This document shows positions 1 through 9,957 of a DNA stretch of 64,000 nucleotides, piece by piece. Source of the stretch: Mesorhizobium sp. NZP2077 (lineage in GTDB: Bacteria; Pseudomonadota; Alphaproteobacteria; Rhizobiales; Rhizobiaceae); contig NZ_CP051293.1 in assembly GCF_013170805.1 (NCBI RefSeq), positions 5,338,001-5,402,000 of the forward strand, written 5' to 3'. Position 1 is the stretch's first letter, and every line of letters starts with the position of its first letter. A program made the position numbers and the translations under genes. Under the pieces are notes generated by a model that did no database searches, was not told where the DNA came from, and worked only from the letters and a program-made list of their open reading frames with translations.

Positions 1-153
1 TGCCCTTCGCGCCAAAGGGTGGCGCGTCGGATCCGGCTTCGCCAGCGCAAGCCCGTCAACCTGGAGGCGGCGCAGGCCGTCAAGCAGGTCGGGAAGGCCA
101 AGGCGGCTTTCTCCGAGCTGTTCGCAGAAGCCAGCAAGGGTCCCGCCAACTAG
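1..153 (+). CDS. C-terminal end of an unidentified protein (5' end outside window)
   Basis: An open frame enters from the left edge in frame 1 and ends at a TAG at 151-153. The 50 visible residues are basic at first and then form an Ala/Lys/Glu-rich, probably helical tail ending in KGPAN. I recognise no family. The next gene is on the other strand, so this is the last gene of a rightward unit. The roughly 260 bp between it and the DUF302 gene show no convincing gene; a weak leftward frame there has no recognisable domain. Confidence 0.35.
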   Translation, partial: CPSRQRVARRIRLRQRKPVNLEAAQAVKQVGKAKAAFSELFAEASKGPAN

Positions 154-414
154 AGTTCTCTTTTCACGGACACCCCTCCGTTTCGGCGATGTCCGGAGGG
201 AAGGCCAGACAGACCAAGGGAGAGGTCCGCCCTGTTTCATTTTCGGGTCCATCTTCTGGCCGACAAACAGGCTCCGCAAGAACGGTAGGCATTCCCGAAT
301 GAAAGAACCACCACAAACCGCGTGCGGTTGCGATAGCGTGAAGGATGGGGCTCGGGTCGCAAGAGCCGAGGTGAGTTCTATCAACGTTCCGGTCGGCGCC
401 ATGGCCGGCCTTCA

Positions 415-777
415 TCACAGACTCTGAATCGCCTTGGATAGCGCCACACGAACATCCATCACGGAGGGGTCCGAAGCGGCGACTGAGGGCAACGGATCTA
501 CCGCGAGGACCTTGACCGCGTTGTCACCATTTTCCGACAGCAGCACGTTACACCAGACAGATGTAGCCACTCCGTTTCTTCCTTCAAACATAACATCGGG
601 ATTGGATACGCCCAGCACCCGAAAGCCGCCCGTTCTGGAGCCGTCCTGGGCACGTTTCTGACTTCTCATTCCAACGGACTGAACCACTTTGAAACCGTGA
701 TTGGCCAATTTCTCGCTGACATAAGGGACGGCTTTGGCAAGCGACATGCGTAGCATCTTGCTGATACCATTGGACAT
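415..777 (-). CDS. DUF302 domain protein
   Basis: The 120-residue protein carries a DUF302 domain over almost its full length: an N-terminal helix, a central segment with RVLGVSNPDVMFEG, then a WCNVLL strand and the typical VLAVDPLPSV motif near the C terminus. DUF302 proteins are small and often found with haem, Crp/Fnr or sulfur genes; their function is not settled. The frame is open upstream to 924, but the extra 49 residues have no family similarity and would nearly abut the next gene, so I chose the ATG at 777. No operator is visible upstream. Confidence 0.7.
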   Translation of the reverse strand: MSNGISKMLRMSLAKAVPYVSEKLANHGFKVVQSVGMRSQKRAQDGSRTGGFRVLGVSNPDVMFEGRNGVATSVWCNVLLSENGDNAVKVLAVDPLPSVAASDPSVMDVRVALSKAIQSL

Positions 778-920
778 AAGTTGGTGCGCTCCCGTGCCAA
801 TTTGGCCGATTTCGCACGCAAGCGACTGGTTCAGCATTGATCTGGCGCAATCGTGTCCTGCTGAAGTAAGACGCAAGGAGACTAAGCGTTGACAAGCGCC
901 CGAGCGCATAAGCCTTGGGC

Positions 921-1991
921 TCAAGCCACGTAACGCCTCTCGGCCGGGTCGTCAGGATATGCCGCCTTCACGTCCAGGAACTCCTCGGATGCGGCCTGCA
1001 GCGCCCGGACGCATTCCGGATCGAACTGCGCTCCAGATTGCTCCCTGATATAGGCAAACGCCCGATCGACAGGCCAAGCATCCTTGTAGGTCCGGTCAGA
1101 GGTAAGGGCATCGAAAACATCGGCGACGGCGGCAATGCGTCCGACCAGCGGAATGGACTCGCCCCTCAATCCGTTTGGATATCCCGTCCCGTCCCAGCGC
1201 TCGTGATGGGTTTCAGCAATCTTCGCGGCGAGTTGAAGCAGTGCGCATGTCGATCCTGCAAGGATAGCGCCACCGATCCGCGTGTGCTCGTTCATTCGCA
1301 GTTTTTCAGCGGCACTGAGTTGTTCCTGCTTGAGCAGGATGGAATCGGAAATACCGACCTTGCCGATGTCGTGCATCGGCGCCGCAAGCAGGATGTCGCG
1401 GCATTGGTCGGCGGAGAAGCCGAGATGCCTGGCCAGGACCGAACTGTAGTGCGCCATCCTGATCGTGTGCATTGCGGTTTCCCGGTCTTTGTAACCGGCG
1501 GCGAGCGTCAGGCGCCGGATGATTTCTTCCTCGCGCTCGCGCAACTCCTGCGTGGCCTTGTCCACTTCAACCTTCAGCCACTCCGCCCGATGAACGAGGT
1601 CTCTTTGCGCTTCACACAACCGGACCAGGTTCCTCATACGAGCCTTGAACTCCACTGGCTCGACGGGTTTGTGCAGAAACTCGGTAGCGCCGGCATGAAT
1701 CGCATCGATGCGCGTGCCGGCGTCGCCATCGGCCGTCACCATCACGAACGGCGTATCGGCAAAGCGGCGCTCGGAGCGGATGCGCTCGATGAGTTCGATA
1801 CCGTCGATGCCCGGCATCTGATAGTCGACGATGCCGAGATCGAACGCTATCGTGGGTAAGTCGCGCAGCACGTCAACCGGCGCCGAATAGCTGATAGCCA
1901 CACAATTCGGGATTTGGCCGACCAGCATTTCCATCAGCATCCGGCTGGTCCGGTTGTCTTCCACGATCAATATTCTGATGGCTCCGTCCAT
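921..1991 (-). CDS. Response regulator with HD-GYP c-di-GMP phosphodiesterase domain
   Basis: The protein has 356 residues. Residues 5-125 are a receiver domain with an acidic pocket (E11, D12), phospho-acceptor D56 and K108. A coiled-coil linker (about 130-160) follows, then an HD-GYP domain with HDIGK at 207-211 and HHERWDGTGYP around 262-272, the residues that bind metal and hydrolyse cyclic di-GMP in RpfG-like proteins. It starts 3 bp after the hybrid kinase gene, so the two are almost certainly co-transcribed and form a phosphorelay: the Hpt domain of the kinase would phosphorylate D56. It should act in the cytoplasm, lowering c-di-GMP in response to the kinase signal. Confidence 0.88.
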   Translation of the reverse strand: MDGAIRILIVEDNRTSRMLMEMLVGQIPNCVAISYSAPVDVLRDLPTIAFDLGIVDYQMPGIDGIELIERIRSERRFADTPFVMVTADGDAGTRIDAIHAGATEFLHKPVEPVEFKARMRNLVRLCEAQRDLVHRAEWLKVEVDKATQELREREEEIIRRLTLAAGYKDRETAMHTIRMAHYSSVLARHLGFSADQCRDILLAAPMHDIGKVGISDSILLKQEQLSAAEKLRMNEHTRIGGAILAGSTCALLQLAAKIAETHHERWDGTGYPNGLRGESIPLVGRIAAVADVFDALTSDRTYKDAWPVDRAFAYIREQSGAQFDPECVRALQAASEEFLDVKAAYPDDPAERRYVA

Positions 1992-1994
1992 TAC

Positions 1995-4214
1995 CTAGGC
2001 GGCCCTCTTCTCGCTGCGGTCGATACGAGCCATTTCGCGCTCGATATTCCTCGTCAGTTCGACGTCGAGGGGATGCGCGCGTCCCTCCTCCACCATCGCT
2101 GCGAGCGACGCCAGCCCGATGTTCGCCGCGGCGCCCTTGAGCGAATGCAGGGTCCTGTCCGCGAGCGTCCGATCGCTGGTCGACATTGCGCGATGCAAGT
2201 CGCACAGCAGCGCCGCGGAGTCTTCCAGGAACGAATCCATCAGACGATGGAAGGCGTCCTTTCCAAGAATCTCGATCAATTCCTGGGTGCGTAGCTGTTC
2301 GCAAGCGTCGCCCTGGTGGGATTCGTCATCGCGCAGGCGCGCAGGATGGGTTGCCGTCCTGACGGCGTCTCCTGCAAGGCCGGCCAACAGATCCTCGAGC
2401 CTCGCCACGGTAATCGGCTTGGCCTCAAACCCGTTCATGCCGGCCGCGATGCAGCGCCTACGATCTTCATCGGACGCATTCGCGGTCATGGCAATGATAG
2501 GCACGCCGTCGCCCGCCGCCCTGATGGCCCGGGTGGCTTCGATGCCATCCATGATGGGCATCTGCATGTCCATCAGGATCAGGCTGAACATGCCTTCGGA
2601 TGCAAGCCGCACCCCTTCACGGCCATCCGCAGCGAAGGTGACATGTTGCCCCAACAGTTCGAGGAATTGCTGTGCCACCTCGCGGTTTATCGGATTGTCC
2701 TCAACCACCAGGATGTCGAACGATGGCAGCACAACAGCCTGTGTTTTCGGGACATCCGGTGCATCGCTGCGCTGAGCCGGCACCTCGAACCAGAAGCAGC
2801 TCCCGACTCCTGGGGCGCTGTCGACACCGATCGTGCCGCCGAGCCCCTCGACCACTTTCTTGCAGATGGCGAGGCCGAGGCCGGTGCCCCCGAAGCGCCG
2901 GCTGATCGTGCCATCGACCTGGCTGAAAGGCATGAACAGGCGATGGCGTGATTCTAGCGGAATGCCAATGCCCGTATCCGACACCTGGAAGCGCAACCAT
3001 GTCCCGTCTCGACTCTCGGCCATGCTGAGCCGTATCAGCCCATTCTCGGTGAATTTGACGGCGTTGCTCAACAGGTTGAGCAGCACGCGCCGCAGGCGCG
3101 TCGGGTCGCCGACATACCATCCTGACTGGGCCACGCAACCGTTCGATATCTCGATACGGTCGCGCTGCTCTCCCGCCCTGCCCTCCATGACGTTGGCTAC
3201 GTCCCGCAGCATTGCGGGCGCATCGAAGGGAACCGTCTCGGCAGCGAGGTCGCCGTGCTCGATCTTGGCGAAGTCGAGTATCTCGTTGATGACTTCCAGC
3301 AACGCCTCGCCCGAAGTGTTGATGACGCGGACGCTCTCACGGTCTCGAGCGGCAAGTTGAGAACGGGAAAGCAGTTCAGACATGCCAAGGATGGCGTTCA
3401 GCGGTGTTCGAATTTCATGCCCGATGGTGGCCATGAATTCTGATTTGGCGCGGTTGCCGATCTCTGCCGCTCGATAGGCAGTCGACAGTTCGTCGGCCGT
3501 TGTCTCGAGTTGTCGGCTCGTCAACTGGACGATACGCAGTTGCCGCATGAGGTTGAGGATCAGGAGCGCAATCGAGCAGCCAAGCGCCATGACGACGGTT
3601 GCGGAAAGCTGCTGCAGCCGCATGACCTCGTCGCGTGCGTCGGCGCGCGCGGCCGAAACCGAGGCATTGGTGTAGCTGAGCAGCGACTCGGTGATTTTCA
3701 GCAGGCCGCCAAGCGTTTCCGAGGCGTTGACCAGAGTGGTAGGATCAACCATTTCGTCAGCGGCGATGCGGTCGAAGACCGGCTCAAGGCCAACGACGAT
3801 GTCGCGCACTTGGCTGCGCACGCCGCGAAAGGTCTCACTGGCTTCAAAGAACGAAGCATATTTGGCGTTGTCGAGGATCGAGAGCCGCGAATAGAGGATA
3901 TCATAGCGCAGGTTGAGCGCCCGGACCTCATCTGCGCCGACGCTGCTCTTGCCAGCCAGCTTCTCCGTCGCCTGCGCGAGTGTTCGGCTTTCACGGTCGA
4001 GCTGATAGACAGCCCACAAGGCGTCCTCGCGAATGCCATCCTGCAGCGTGTTTTGCCGGGCTGCCAGGTGAGCGAAGGCACCCCCCAATGCAACCATGAG
4101 CCCGACTGACACCACGATCAGATAGCGGGTCGCCTTACCCGCCGTGCGAACCGCCTCGCGACTTTCGATCAGTTCGGGTTTCAATCGACGACCTCGATTT
4201 CCTTGATCTGCCAA
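1995..4214 (-). CDS. Hybrid sensor histidine kinase with receiver and Hpt domains
   Basis: The 739-residue membrane kinase has a first transmembrane helix near 31-50, a periplasmic helical sensor region of about 150 residues, a second helix near 205-222, a HisKA domain with [13 protein letters not shown] (phospho-His266), an HATPase domain with DTGIGI and GGTGLGL motifs, a receiver domain with DMQMP, and a C-terminal Hpt domain with [11 protein letters not shown]. This is the ArcB/BarA layout. Its start overlaps the end of the upstream secreted protein gene by 34 bp; a later start would remove the overlap, so the exact N terminus is uncertain. The neighbour upstream may supply the signal and the HD-GYP regulator downstream is the likely output. 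Confidence 0.88.
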   Translation of the reverse strand: MADQGNRGRRLKPELIESREAVRTAGKATRYLIVVSVGLMVALGGAFAHLAARQNTLQDGIREDALWAVYQLDRESRTLAQATEKLAGKSSVGADEVRALNLRYDILYSRLSILDNAKYASFFEASETFRGVRSQVRDIVVGLEPVFDRIAADEMVDPTTLVNASETLGGLLKITESLLSYTNASVSAARADARDEVMRLQQLSATVVMALGCSIALLILNLMRQLRIVQLTSRQLETTADELSTAYRAAEIGNRAKSEFMATIGHEIRTPLNAILGMSELLSRSQLAARDRESVRVINTSGEALLEVINEILDFAKIEHGDLAAETVPFDAPAMLRDVANVMEGRAGEQRDRIEISNGCVAQSGWYVGDPTRLRRVLLNLLSNAVKFTENGLIRLSMAESRDGTWLRFQVSDTGIGIPLESRHRLFMPFSQVDGTISRRFGGTGLGLAICKKVVEGLGGTIGVDSAPGVGSCFWFEVPAQRSDAPDVPKTQAVVLPSFDILVVEDNPINREVAQQFLELLGQHVTFAADGREGVRLASEGMFSLILMDMQMPIMDGIEATRAIRAAGDGVPIIAMTANASDEDRRRCIAAGMNGFEAKPITVARLEDLLAGLAGDAVRTATHPARLRDDESHQGDACEQLRTQELIEILGKDAFHRLMDSFLEDSAALLCDLHRAMSTSDRTLADRTLHSLKGAAANIGLASLAAMVEEGRAHPLDVELTRNIEREMARIDRSEKRAA

Positions 4215-4684
4215 ACCGAGCGCGAGAAGTATTTCTCATTGTAGAGTTCGTGGTTCCTGTCGAAAGGGTAGATCATGAACAGCGGACCCTTGTCGCGAAC
4301 CGACATTGGCTTTCCATTCATCTTGAGGGCGAGGATGGTCTCGTAGTCGGTGGCGTCCGTCATCGGAACGTCGGCAGAATAGTCGTTGAGGGCTTTGATC
4401 CTCAGTGTTTTGCCGTGAGCGCCTGCTGCCTCGAGAACTGCTTGCAGGTAGGGACCGTCGAACTCCGTGGCGCCGTCCGTCCATGGCGTGTCCATGATCG
4501 CCTGCCGACCGGCGAGCGCCTGTAGCATCGCCAGGTCGAAGGTCGCTGCATTTGCAGTGTTGGTGTTTTGTATATCGCCGGTAATCGTAAGAATGACCGC
4601 GCCCTTCGGCGCCTCCAGGGATGCACACATCGCACTGGACACCGGCAGTGCGCCAAGCAACGCAGCCGCAATCAGGAATTTCAT
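4181..4684 (-). CDS. Secreted protein with molybdopterin-oxidoreductase-like fold
   Basis: The 167-residue protein starts with a signal peptide ([21 protein letters not shown]). The mature part resembles the small relatives of the sulfite-oxidase type molybdopterin domain: an N-terminal ILTITGDI strand, [11 protein letters not shown], a [14 protein letters not shown] segment, and a C-terminal [11 protein letters not shown] followed by a WQIKEIEV strand. These short homologues are common next to sensor kinases and GGDEF/HD-GYP genes and probably do not carry out redox chemistry. I chose the ATG at 4684 because a GAAAGA ribosome site and the signal peptide begin there; the longer frame to 4807 adds a non-secretory leader. 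It is the first gene of a three-gene operon with the hybrid kinase and HD-GYP regulator, so it may be the periplasmic ligand-binding partner of that kinase (inference). Confidence 0.7.
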   Translation of the reverse strand: MKFLIAAALLGALPVSSAMCASLEAPKGAVILTITGDIQNTNTANAATFDLAMLQALAGRQAIMDTPWTDGATEFDGPYLQAVLEAAGAHGKTLRIKALNDYSADVPMTDATDYETILALKMNGKPMSVRDKGPLFMIYPFDRNHELYNEKYFSRSVWQIKEIEVVD

Positions 4685-4987
4685 CGAATTGTCTTTCGGT
4701 TGCCGGCGCTGGTCGCGGCAGCAGGCACGAGATGCGACGGTGGCGTCGCTATGGTGCAATGAAATTGCAACCGCCGGCCTCAAACCGGCACGGACGGGCG
4801 GCATCATGCCTTCGCCTTGTGGCGATCGTCCGAGGTAATAACTTGGTCTTACTGGTGACAGATTTCGATTCGGTAAAAGCTATTTGAGGGATTGTGCATA
4901 TCGTCAAATTGTGGCTGGCAGCCGCGCAGACCTGTCTGGATTGATTTCGCGCAAGGTGAGTTGCGGTTGCGACGCTAAGCTTCGGGC
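4685..4987. other. Intergenic region between divergent genes
   Basis: These 303 bp separate two divergent genes, so they must hold two promoters. I see no FNR/FixK-type box, no clear inverted repeat and no additional reading frame with a ribosome site. The AT-rich stretch near 4835-4885 is the most promoter-like part. Confidence 0.4.
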
Positions 4988-5419
4988 ATGCTCGTGAACC
5001 TGCTTGTCGGCACAATCGCCATTAGTCTGACGGTCCTTGTTCACACCTTTGGCCTCATCGCAGTCACCCATGCGATGACCCATATGGTTGCGCATTTCCG
5101 GATGCATGGCCGCCGTAGCCGCATTGTCGCAATGATCAGCGTGGTAATGGGGCTCTTCGCCGTCATGACCGCCGAGGTCTGGCTCTGGGCAGGCCTATAC
5201 AGGTTGCTGGAGATTTTCGACGACTTCGAAACCGCGCTCTACTTCTCGACCATTACGTTTTCGACAGTCGGCTACGGCGACATCGTGCCGGCCCATGCGT
5301 GGCGTATCCTGGCGGCGCTCGAGGGCGTGAACGGGTTCCTGCTCATCGGCTGGTCGACCGCCTATTTGATCGCGGCCGGCACCCGCATCGGCCCATTCAA
5401 GGCTGGCGAACACTTCTGA
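4988..5419 (+). CDS. Small two-pore-helix-type potassium channel
   Basis: The 143-residue membrane protein has an N-terminal transmembrane helix (about 3-27), a basic loop (HGRRSR), a second helix (about 46-72), a pore helix and the K+ selectivity filter TVGYGD at 93-98, then a last helix (about 105-130). No RCK/TrkA or cyclic-nucleotide domain follows. It resembles the short Ion_trans_2 channels of rhizobia. It is divergent from the signalling operon on its left and convergent with hemN on its right (12 bp gap). Selectivity for K+ follows from the filter sequence; gating is unknown. Confidence 0.82.
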   Translation: MLVNLLVGTIAISLTVLVHTFGLIAVTHAMTHMVAHFRMHGRRSRIVAMISVVMGLFAVMTAEVWLWAGLYRLLEIFDDFETALYFSTITFSTVGYGDIVPAHAWRILAALEGVNGFLLIGWSTAYLIAAGTRIGPFKAGEHF

Positions 5420-5431
5420 CCGGGCCGACGC

Positions 5432-6781
5432 TCAAACCGCCGCTGAATGCCTGGCTTTGCCGACTTCGAGATATTTGTCGAACTTCGCCGCGACGCTTCT
5501 GACAAAGGGGCGGTTTTCCGCCGGCACGACGAAGCGGTCACCATCAAGTTCAAGCAACCCCTCGGGGTCACGAAGCGCGGTGGAGCTTGCCTTGAGCAGA
5601 AGTCTTTGGCCGGCCTCGCCAAAGCGCTCCACCAACTCGATCGCCGAGAAGGCGAAGTCGCACATCAGCCTCTCGATGATCCAGCCGCGAACGCGGTCGT
5701 CTTGGGAAAGCGCGATACCGCGGACAGCCGCCAGCCCACCGTCCGAGACCATGCGTCCGTATTCCGCAGTCGACGGCATGTTCTGCGCGTAGCCTTGGCG
5801 AAATTGACTGATTGATGAGGGGCCGAGGCCGATCAGTGTTTCGCAGCGATCCTCGGTATAGCCTTGGAAATTGCGGCGCAAGCAGCCGGTTCGGGCCGCG
5901 ACGGCCAACGCATCGTTGGGCTTGGCGAAATGGTCGAAGCCGACAGCTTCATATCCCGCGTTCAGCATAAGACAAGCGGCCAGTTGCGATTGAGCAAACC
6001 GCTCTGCCGGACCCGGCAACCATGCCTCGTCGATCATCGTCTGATGTTTCTTGAACCACGGCACATGCGCGTAGCCAAACAATGCCACCCGATCCGGTTC
6101 CAGGGTCAACGCCTGCGCGACCGTAGAGGAGACGCTCTCACTGGTCTGATGTGGCAAGCCATAGAGCAGGTCCAGATTGACCGATGCGACGCCGCGCGCG
6201 CGAACCCCGTCCACGACCGCCTTGGTTTGCAGAAAGCTCTGCTCGCGGTTGATCGCCTTCTGTACCTTCGGGTCAAAATCCTGGACGCCTAGGCTCGCCC
6301 GGGTCATGCCGATCTCGGCAAGAGCGTCGAGGCGGGCGTCATCCATATCGTTGGGATCGATTTCGACGCTGATCTTGGCGTCGGGAAGGAAGGCAAAGCT
6401 GTTGCGCAGAATAGTTCCCAGCGCCACCAAATCCTCCGGTTTGAGCATCGTCGGTGAACCACCGCCGAAATGCATGGCACGCACCTTGGCCTTATCTCGG
6501 ACGAGACCGGCGACGGTTGCGATCTCGGCATGCAGTGACCGCAGATATTTGGTCACCGGCTCGTAGTGGCGTGTCTGCTTGGTATGGCAGGCACAGAACC
6601 AGCAGAGCCTGTCGCAGTAGGGGATATGCAGATAGAGCGAGATCTCGTCATCCTCGCCGAGCGCCTGCAGCCAGTCGCGGCAAACTGCACCGTCGACACC
6701 GGCATGAAAATGCGGCGCCGTTGGGTAGCTGGTATAACGCGGCACGTTCTCACCAAGTCTGGCAACTAAATCTGGCCGCAT
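5432..6781 (-). CDS. hemN: Oxygen-independent coproporphyrinogen III dehydrogenase
   Basis: This radical-SAM enzyme decarboxylates coproporphyrinogen III to protoporphyrinogen IX without oxygen, keeping haem synthesis running when the aerobic HemF enzyme cannot work. The CX3CX2C cluster motif is in PYCDRLCWFC (C56, C60, C63 with the start used here), close to the E. coli positions 62/66/69. GGGSPT and a HemN C-terminal domain are also present. The frame is open to a TTG at 6853, but that codon lies inside the FNR-type box at 6840-6853. The ATG at 6781, preceded by GGAG and followed by RPDLVARLGENVPRYTSYPTAP, is therefore the better start (449 aa). The gene diverges from fnrN and shares its control region, as in other rhizobia. 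Confidence 0.95.
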   Translation of the reverse strand: MRPDLVARLGENVPRYTSYPTAPHFHAGVDGAVCRDWLQALGEDDEISLYLHIPYCDRLCWFCACHTKQTRHYEPVTKYLRSLHAEIATVAGLVRDKAKVRAMHFGGGSPTMLKPEDLVALGTILRNSFAFLPDAKISVEIDPNDMDDARLDALAEIGMTRASLGVQDFDPKVQKAINREQSFLQTKAVVDGVRARGVASVNLDLLYGLPHQTSESVSSTVAQALTLEPDRVALFGYAHVPWFKKHQTMIDEAWLPGPAERFAQSQLAACLMLNAGYEAVGFDHFAKPNDALAVAARTGCLRRNFQGYTEDRCETLIGLGPSSISQFRQGYAQNMPSTAEYGRMVSDGGLAAVRGIALSQDDRVRGWIIERLMCDFAFSAIELVERFGEAGQRLLLKASSTALRDPEGLLELDGDRFVVPAENRPFVRSVAAKFDKYLEVGKARHSAAV

Positions 6782-6839
6782 CTCGCAATCAACTCCGGGC
6801 TGTGTCGCGCGACATTGCTCACAAGGGGCAATAGCCGCC

Positions 6840-6853
6840 TTGATTTCGGTCAA
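6840..6853. promoter_or_regulatory. FNR/FixK-type operator between hemN and fnrN
   Basis: TTGATTTCGGTCAA is an exact match to TTGAY-N4-RTCAA. A start point 41.5 bp from its centre gives a leader of about 24 nt for hemN and about 55 nt for fnrN. The site can serve both promoters and would allow FnrN autoregulation. Confidence 0.85.
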
Positions 6854-6942
6854 TGCTCATCGGCTGCGGACAAACTGCCGCAAGGGTTTTCTTGGACCGA
6901 TGCTGTATCCTGCCGGCACCTTTGGTTCCTTGGACGACTACG

Positions 6943-7671
6943 ATGACAGTGCGTCAGGATGTACACAGCGCCGGCATTCCCGTGCTTTGCCAGTCATGCG
7001 AAGCGCGGCACCATGGCGTTTGCGGCGCACTCGATCCGGACCAACTGGTGGGCCTCGCCAAGACCTCGTCAAAGCATACGGTTGAACCGGGCGTGGAATT
7101 GATTGGCGACGCCGAGACCGTCGACAGCTATTCGAATGTGCTTTCCGGCGTGGTCAAGCTCACAAAAAGCCTCTCGGACGGACGCCAGCAGATTGTCGGG
7201 CTTCAATTTGCTCCCGATTTTCTGGGCCGGCCCTTCAAGGTGGAAAGCGCGATCAACGCAGAAGCCGCCACTGCAGTCTCCCTGTGCTCGTTTCCAAAGG
7301 CCGCCATCGAACGGATGATGAAGGAATCGCCGGGCCTCGAGCACCGCCTTTTCAAGCAGACGCTGAAAGAACTCGACGACGCTCGCGACTGGATGGTGAC
7401 GCTGGGCCGCAAGAATGCTTCGGAAAAGGTGGCGAGCTTTCTTCTGATGATCGCCAGGAACATCGACCCCGCGCTTGACCCGGCCGCCCAGTCGACAAGT
7501 TTCGACCTGCCATTGACCCGCGCCGACATCGCCGATTTTCTCGGTCTGACGATCGAGACAATCAGCCGCCAGTTAACCAGGCTGCGATCAGATGGCGTGA
7601 TCCGGATCGAGAACAATCGGCATGTCACAGTCGGCAGCCTGAACCGGCTGCAGCGCCGCTCCGGCGCCTAG
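6943..7671 (+). CDS. fnrN: FnrN-type oxygen-responsive Crp/Fnr regulator
   Basis: The 242-residue protein has the FNR layout: an N-terminal cysteine cluster CQSCEARHHGVC (C16, C19, C27), a fourth cysteine C115 in SLCSFP, a cyclic-nucleotide-fold sensor domain, a long dimer helix and a C-terminal helix-turn-helix with LTIETISRQLTRLRSDGVI. The four cysteines fit a [4Fe-4S] oxygen sensor, and the ExxSR recognition residues predict binding to TTGAT-N4-ATCAA sites. The longer frame from 6853 would translate through the operator, so I use the ATG at 6943. With hemN and the cbb3 genes beside it, it is the direct oxygen sensor of this region, acting alongside FixLJ-FixK. Confidence 0.93.
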   Translation: MTVRQDVHSAGIPVLCQSCEARHHGVCGALDPDQLVGLAKTSSKHTVEPGVELIGDAETVDSYSNVLSGVVKLTKSLSDGRQQIVGLQFAPDFLGRPFKVESAINAEAATAVSLCSFPKAAIERMMKESPGLEHRLFKQTLKELDDARDWMVTLGRKNASEKVASFLLMIARNIDPALDPAAQSTSFDLPLTRADIADFLGLTIETISRQLTRLRSDGVIRIENNRHVTVGSLNRLQRRSGA

Positions 7672-7673
7672 AT

Positions 7674-8129
7674 TCAATCGACGATCCCGATCATCGGCAG
7701 GACATGCTCGCGCTCGAAGGCGATATGCCGGCGCAAGCTTTCGAAGAAGCCGCGCAGCATGAACCCGACGGCCTCGGCATTATCGATCGTCTTGCCGTGG
7801 CCGATCGCCAGCAAAATCTCGGTTACCTCACCGGCAAAGCATTCGTCCTCGACATGCTCGGCGCGCAACCGCCGGGCTGAATCAAGGTTGGCTTCGCTGC
7901 TGGCCAACGCGGTCTCGTAGGCCGGAAAGATGACTGTCTCTTCATATCGATGACTGTCGCGCAATAGCGGAACGATTGCGTTTGCCGCAGTCAGGCATGC
8001 CAAAGCATCGACCTTGGGCAGGGTATCCGCGATGCTTTCTAGGGCGTCGCAGAGCTGCAGCTTTTCCATATGCGCACGTCTCATCACCGCGGATGACGCC
8101 ACCTGCATGCCGGGTCGACCTGCCCTCAT
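7674..8129 (-). CDS. Hemerythrin-like HHE domain protein
   Basis: The core is a four-helix hemerythrin-like domain: a His in RRAHMEKLQLCDALESIAD, LLRDSHRYEETVIFPAYE, RRLRAEHVEDECFAGE and a C-terminal RRHIAFEREHVLPM, supplying the His and Glu residues of a di-iron site. Such proteins sense or bind O2 or NO, or store iron. I placed the start at the ATG at 8129 (151 aa), which leaves a normal lead before the first ligand His; the ATG at 8084 is possible and no strong ribosome site decides. Its stop lies 2 bp past the end of convergent fnrN, and it diverges from fixN, so the FNR box at 8244-8257 may also control it. Confidence 0.78.
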   Translation of the reverse strand: MRAGRPGMQVASSAVMRRAHMEKLQLCDALESIADTLPKVDALACLTAANAIVPLLRDSHRYEETVIFPAYETALASSEANLDSARRLRAEHVEDECFAGEVTEILLAIGHGKTIDNAEAVGFMLRGFFESLRRHIAFEREHVLPMIGIVD

Positions 8130-8243
8130 TGTGCTGTTGCTGGCCGTCTGAAACGGCAACGACCCTCGTCCCTGCTCCGAGTTCAAAGGCAACCTCCTGG
8201 TCGTTTGCAGAACCAAGGCTGCCCAATTCAAAATCAAATGGCT

Positions 8244-8257
8244 TTGACATGGATCAA
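8244..8257. promoter_or_regulatory. FNR/FixK-type operator upstream of fixNOQP
   Basis: TTGACATGGATCAA matches the consensus exactly. A start point 41.5 bp downstream of its centre gives a leader of about 45 nt before fixN. It may also serve the divergent hemerythrin gene. Confidence 0.88.
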
Positions 8258-8336
8258 GGCGGCGACAACGTGACTGCTGAATTGCTGTCCCCGCGGATTG
8301 ACGTCCGCACATCGGAGTCGACGTCGGGGACAAGTC

Positions 8337-9947
8337 ATGAAGTTCGGCACGCACATCTTCGCTTTGAGCCTGTTCGCCTTTGCGGCTTTTGTAGCTGCCG
8401 GCTTCGGCGTGGACGAGCCCTTTCGCCAGCACATGTGGGTGCTGTTCATCGTGCTGCTGGGTTTCACAGCTGTTCTCCTACGCAACACGAGTTTCGCGCC
8501 GGCAGTCGCGGTCGATCCGTCAGCCTATATGGATGGTCCCATCCGCTACGGGGCCATCGCCACGATGTTCTGGGGTGTCGTCGGCATGCTGGTCGGCGTG
8601 GTCATCGCCCTACAGCTTGCCTATCCCGATCTCAACATCCAGCCCTGGTTCAATTTCGGCCGCTTGCGGCCCCTGCACACGTCAGGCGTCGTCTTCGCAT
8701 TCGGCGGGAATGCCCTTCTCTGCACATCAATGTATGTCGTGCAGCGCACCTGCCGCGCTCGCCTGTTCGGTGGTGATCTCGCCTGGTTCGTCTTCTGGGG
8801 CTACCAGCTCTTTATCGTCATGGCGGCGACCGGCTATCTGCTCGGCATCACCGAGAGCCGCGAATACGCCGAACCTGAATGGTATGTCGACATCTGGCTG
8901 ACCATCGTCTGGGTCGCCTATCTCATCCTGTTCCTTGGCACGATCCTGAAGCGCAAGGAGCCGCATATCTACGTCGCCAACTGGTTCTACCTGTCCTTCA
9001 TCATCACCGTGGCGATGCTGCATGTGGTCAACAACCTGTCGATGCCGGTTTCACTTCTCGGCTCGAAGAGCTACTCCGCCTTCTCCGGCGTCCAGGACGC
9101 GCTGATACAGTGGTGGTACGGCCACAACGCGGTCGGCTTCTTCCTCACCGCCGGCTTCCTCGGCATGATGTATTACTTCGTGCCTAAGCAGGCGAACCGG
9201 CCGGTCTACTCCTACCGCCTCTCCATCATTCACTTCTGGGCGCTGATCTTCCTCTATATCTGGGCAGGCCCACACCATCTCCACTACACCGCCCTGCCCG
9301 ACTGGGCGCAGACGCTCGGCATGGTGTTCTCGATCATGCTGTGGATGCCGTCATGGGGCGGCATGATCAACGGGCTGATGACACTGTCCGGTGCTTGGGA
9401 CAAGCTGCGCACCGATCCGATCATCCGCATGATGGTGATGGCCATCGCCTTCTACGGCATGTCGACCTTCGAAGGTCCGATGATGTCGATCAAAACGGTC
9501 AATTCGCTGTCGCATTACACCGACTGGACGATCGGACACGTGCACTCCGGCGCGCTCGGCTGGGTTGGCATGATCTCGTTTGGCGCGATCTACTATATGG
9601 CGCCGAAGCTGTGGAACCGCGAACGGCTTTATTCGCTGCGGCTTGTCACCTGGCACTTCTGGCTGGCTACGCTCGGCATCGTCGTCTACGCCGCCGTGAT
9701 GTGGGTGTCCGGCATCATGCAGGGCCTGATGTGGCGCGAATACGACGAGCAGGGCTTCCTGGTTTATTCCTTCGCTGAGACCGTCGCCGCCATGCATCCC
9801 TACTACGTCATGCGCGCCATCGGCGGAGCGATGTACCTCTCCGGCACCCTGATCATGGCCTGGAACATCGCCATGACGATCCTCGGCCACCAGCGCGAGG
9901 AGGAGCCGATGCCGGGCTCTGTTCCCGCCCTCCAGCCTGCACAGTAA
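8337..9947 (+). CDS. fixN: cbb3-type cytochrome c oxidase subunit I
   Basis: This 536-residue polytopic membrane protein is the catalytic subunit of the high-affinity terminal oxidase used at nanomolar oxygen. It holds the low-spin haem b and the haem b3-CuB centre. Conserved features include [18 protein letters not shown] (haem ligand region), [25 protein letters not shown] with the CuB histidine, the HH pair in [16 protein letters not shown], and [15 protein letters not shown]. The ATG at 8337 fits the typical N terminus MKFGTHIF; the upstream extension has no family match. It is the first gene of the fixNOQP operon and lies 80 bp after an FNR-type box. Confidence 0.97.
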   Translation: MKFGTHIFALSLFAFAAFVAAGFGVDEPFRQHMWVLFIVLLGFTAVLLRNTSFAPAVAVDPSAYMDGPIRYGAIATMFWGVVGMLVGVVIALQLAYPDLNIQPWFNFGRLRPLHTSGVVFAFGGNALLCTSMYVVQRTCRARLFGGDLAWFVFWGYQLFIVMAATGYLLGITESREYAEPEWYVDIWLTIVWVAYLILFLGTILKRKEPHIYVANWFYLSFIITVAMLHVVNNLSMPVSLLGSKSYSAFSGVQDALIQWWYGHNAVGFFLTAGFLGMMYYFVPKQANRPVYSYRLSIIHFWALIFLYIWAGPHHLHYTALPDWAQTLGMVFSIMLWMPSWGGMINGLMTLSGAWDKLRTDPIIRMMVMAIAFYGMSTFEGPMMSIKTVNSLSHYTDWTIGHVHSGALGWVGMISFGAIYYMAPKLWNRERLYSLRLVTWHFWLATLGIVVYAAVMWVSGIMQGLMWREYDEQGFLVYSFAETVAAMHPYYVMRAIGGAMYLSGTLIMAWNIAMTILGHQREEEPMPGSVPALQPAQ

Positions 9948-9957
9948 GGAGCCAACA

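Noticed and set aside
164-418. An 84-codon leftward frame near the left edge
   Set aside because: It has no domain, no clear ribosome site and mixed composition; it may be non-coding.
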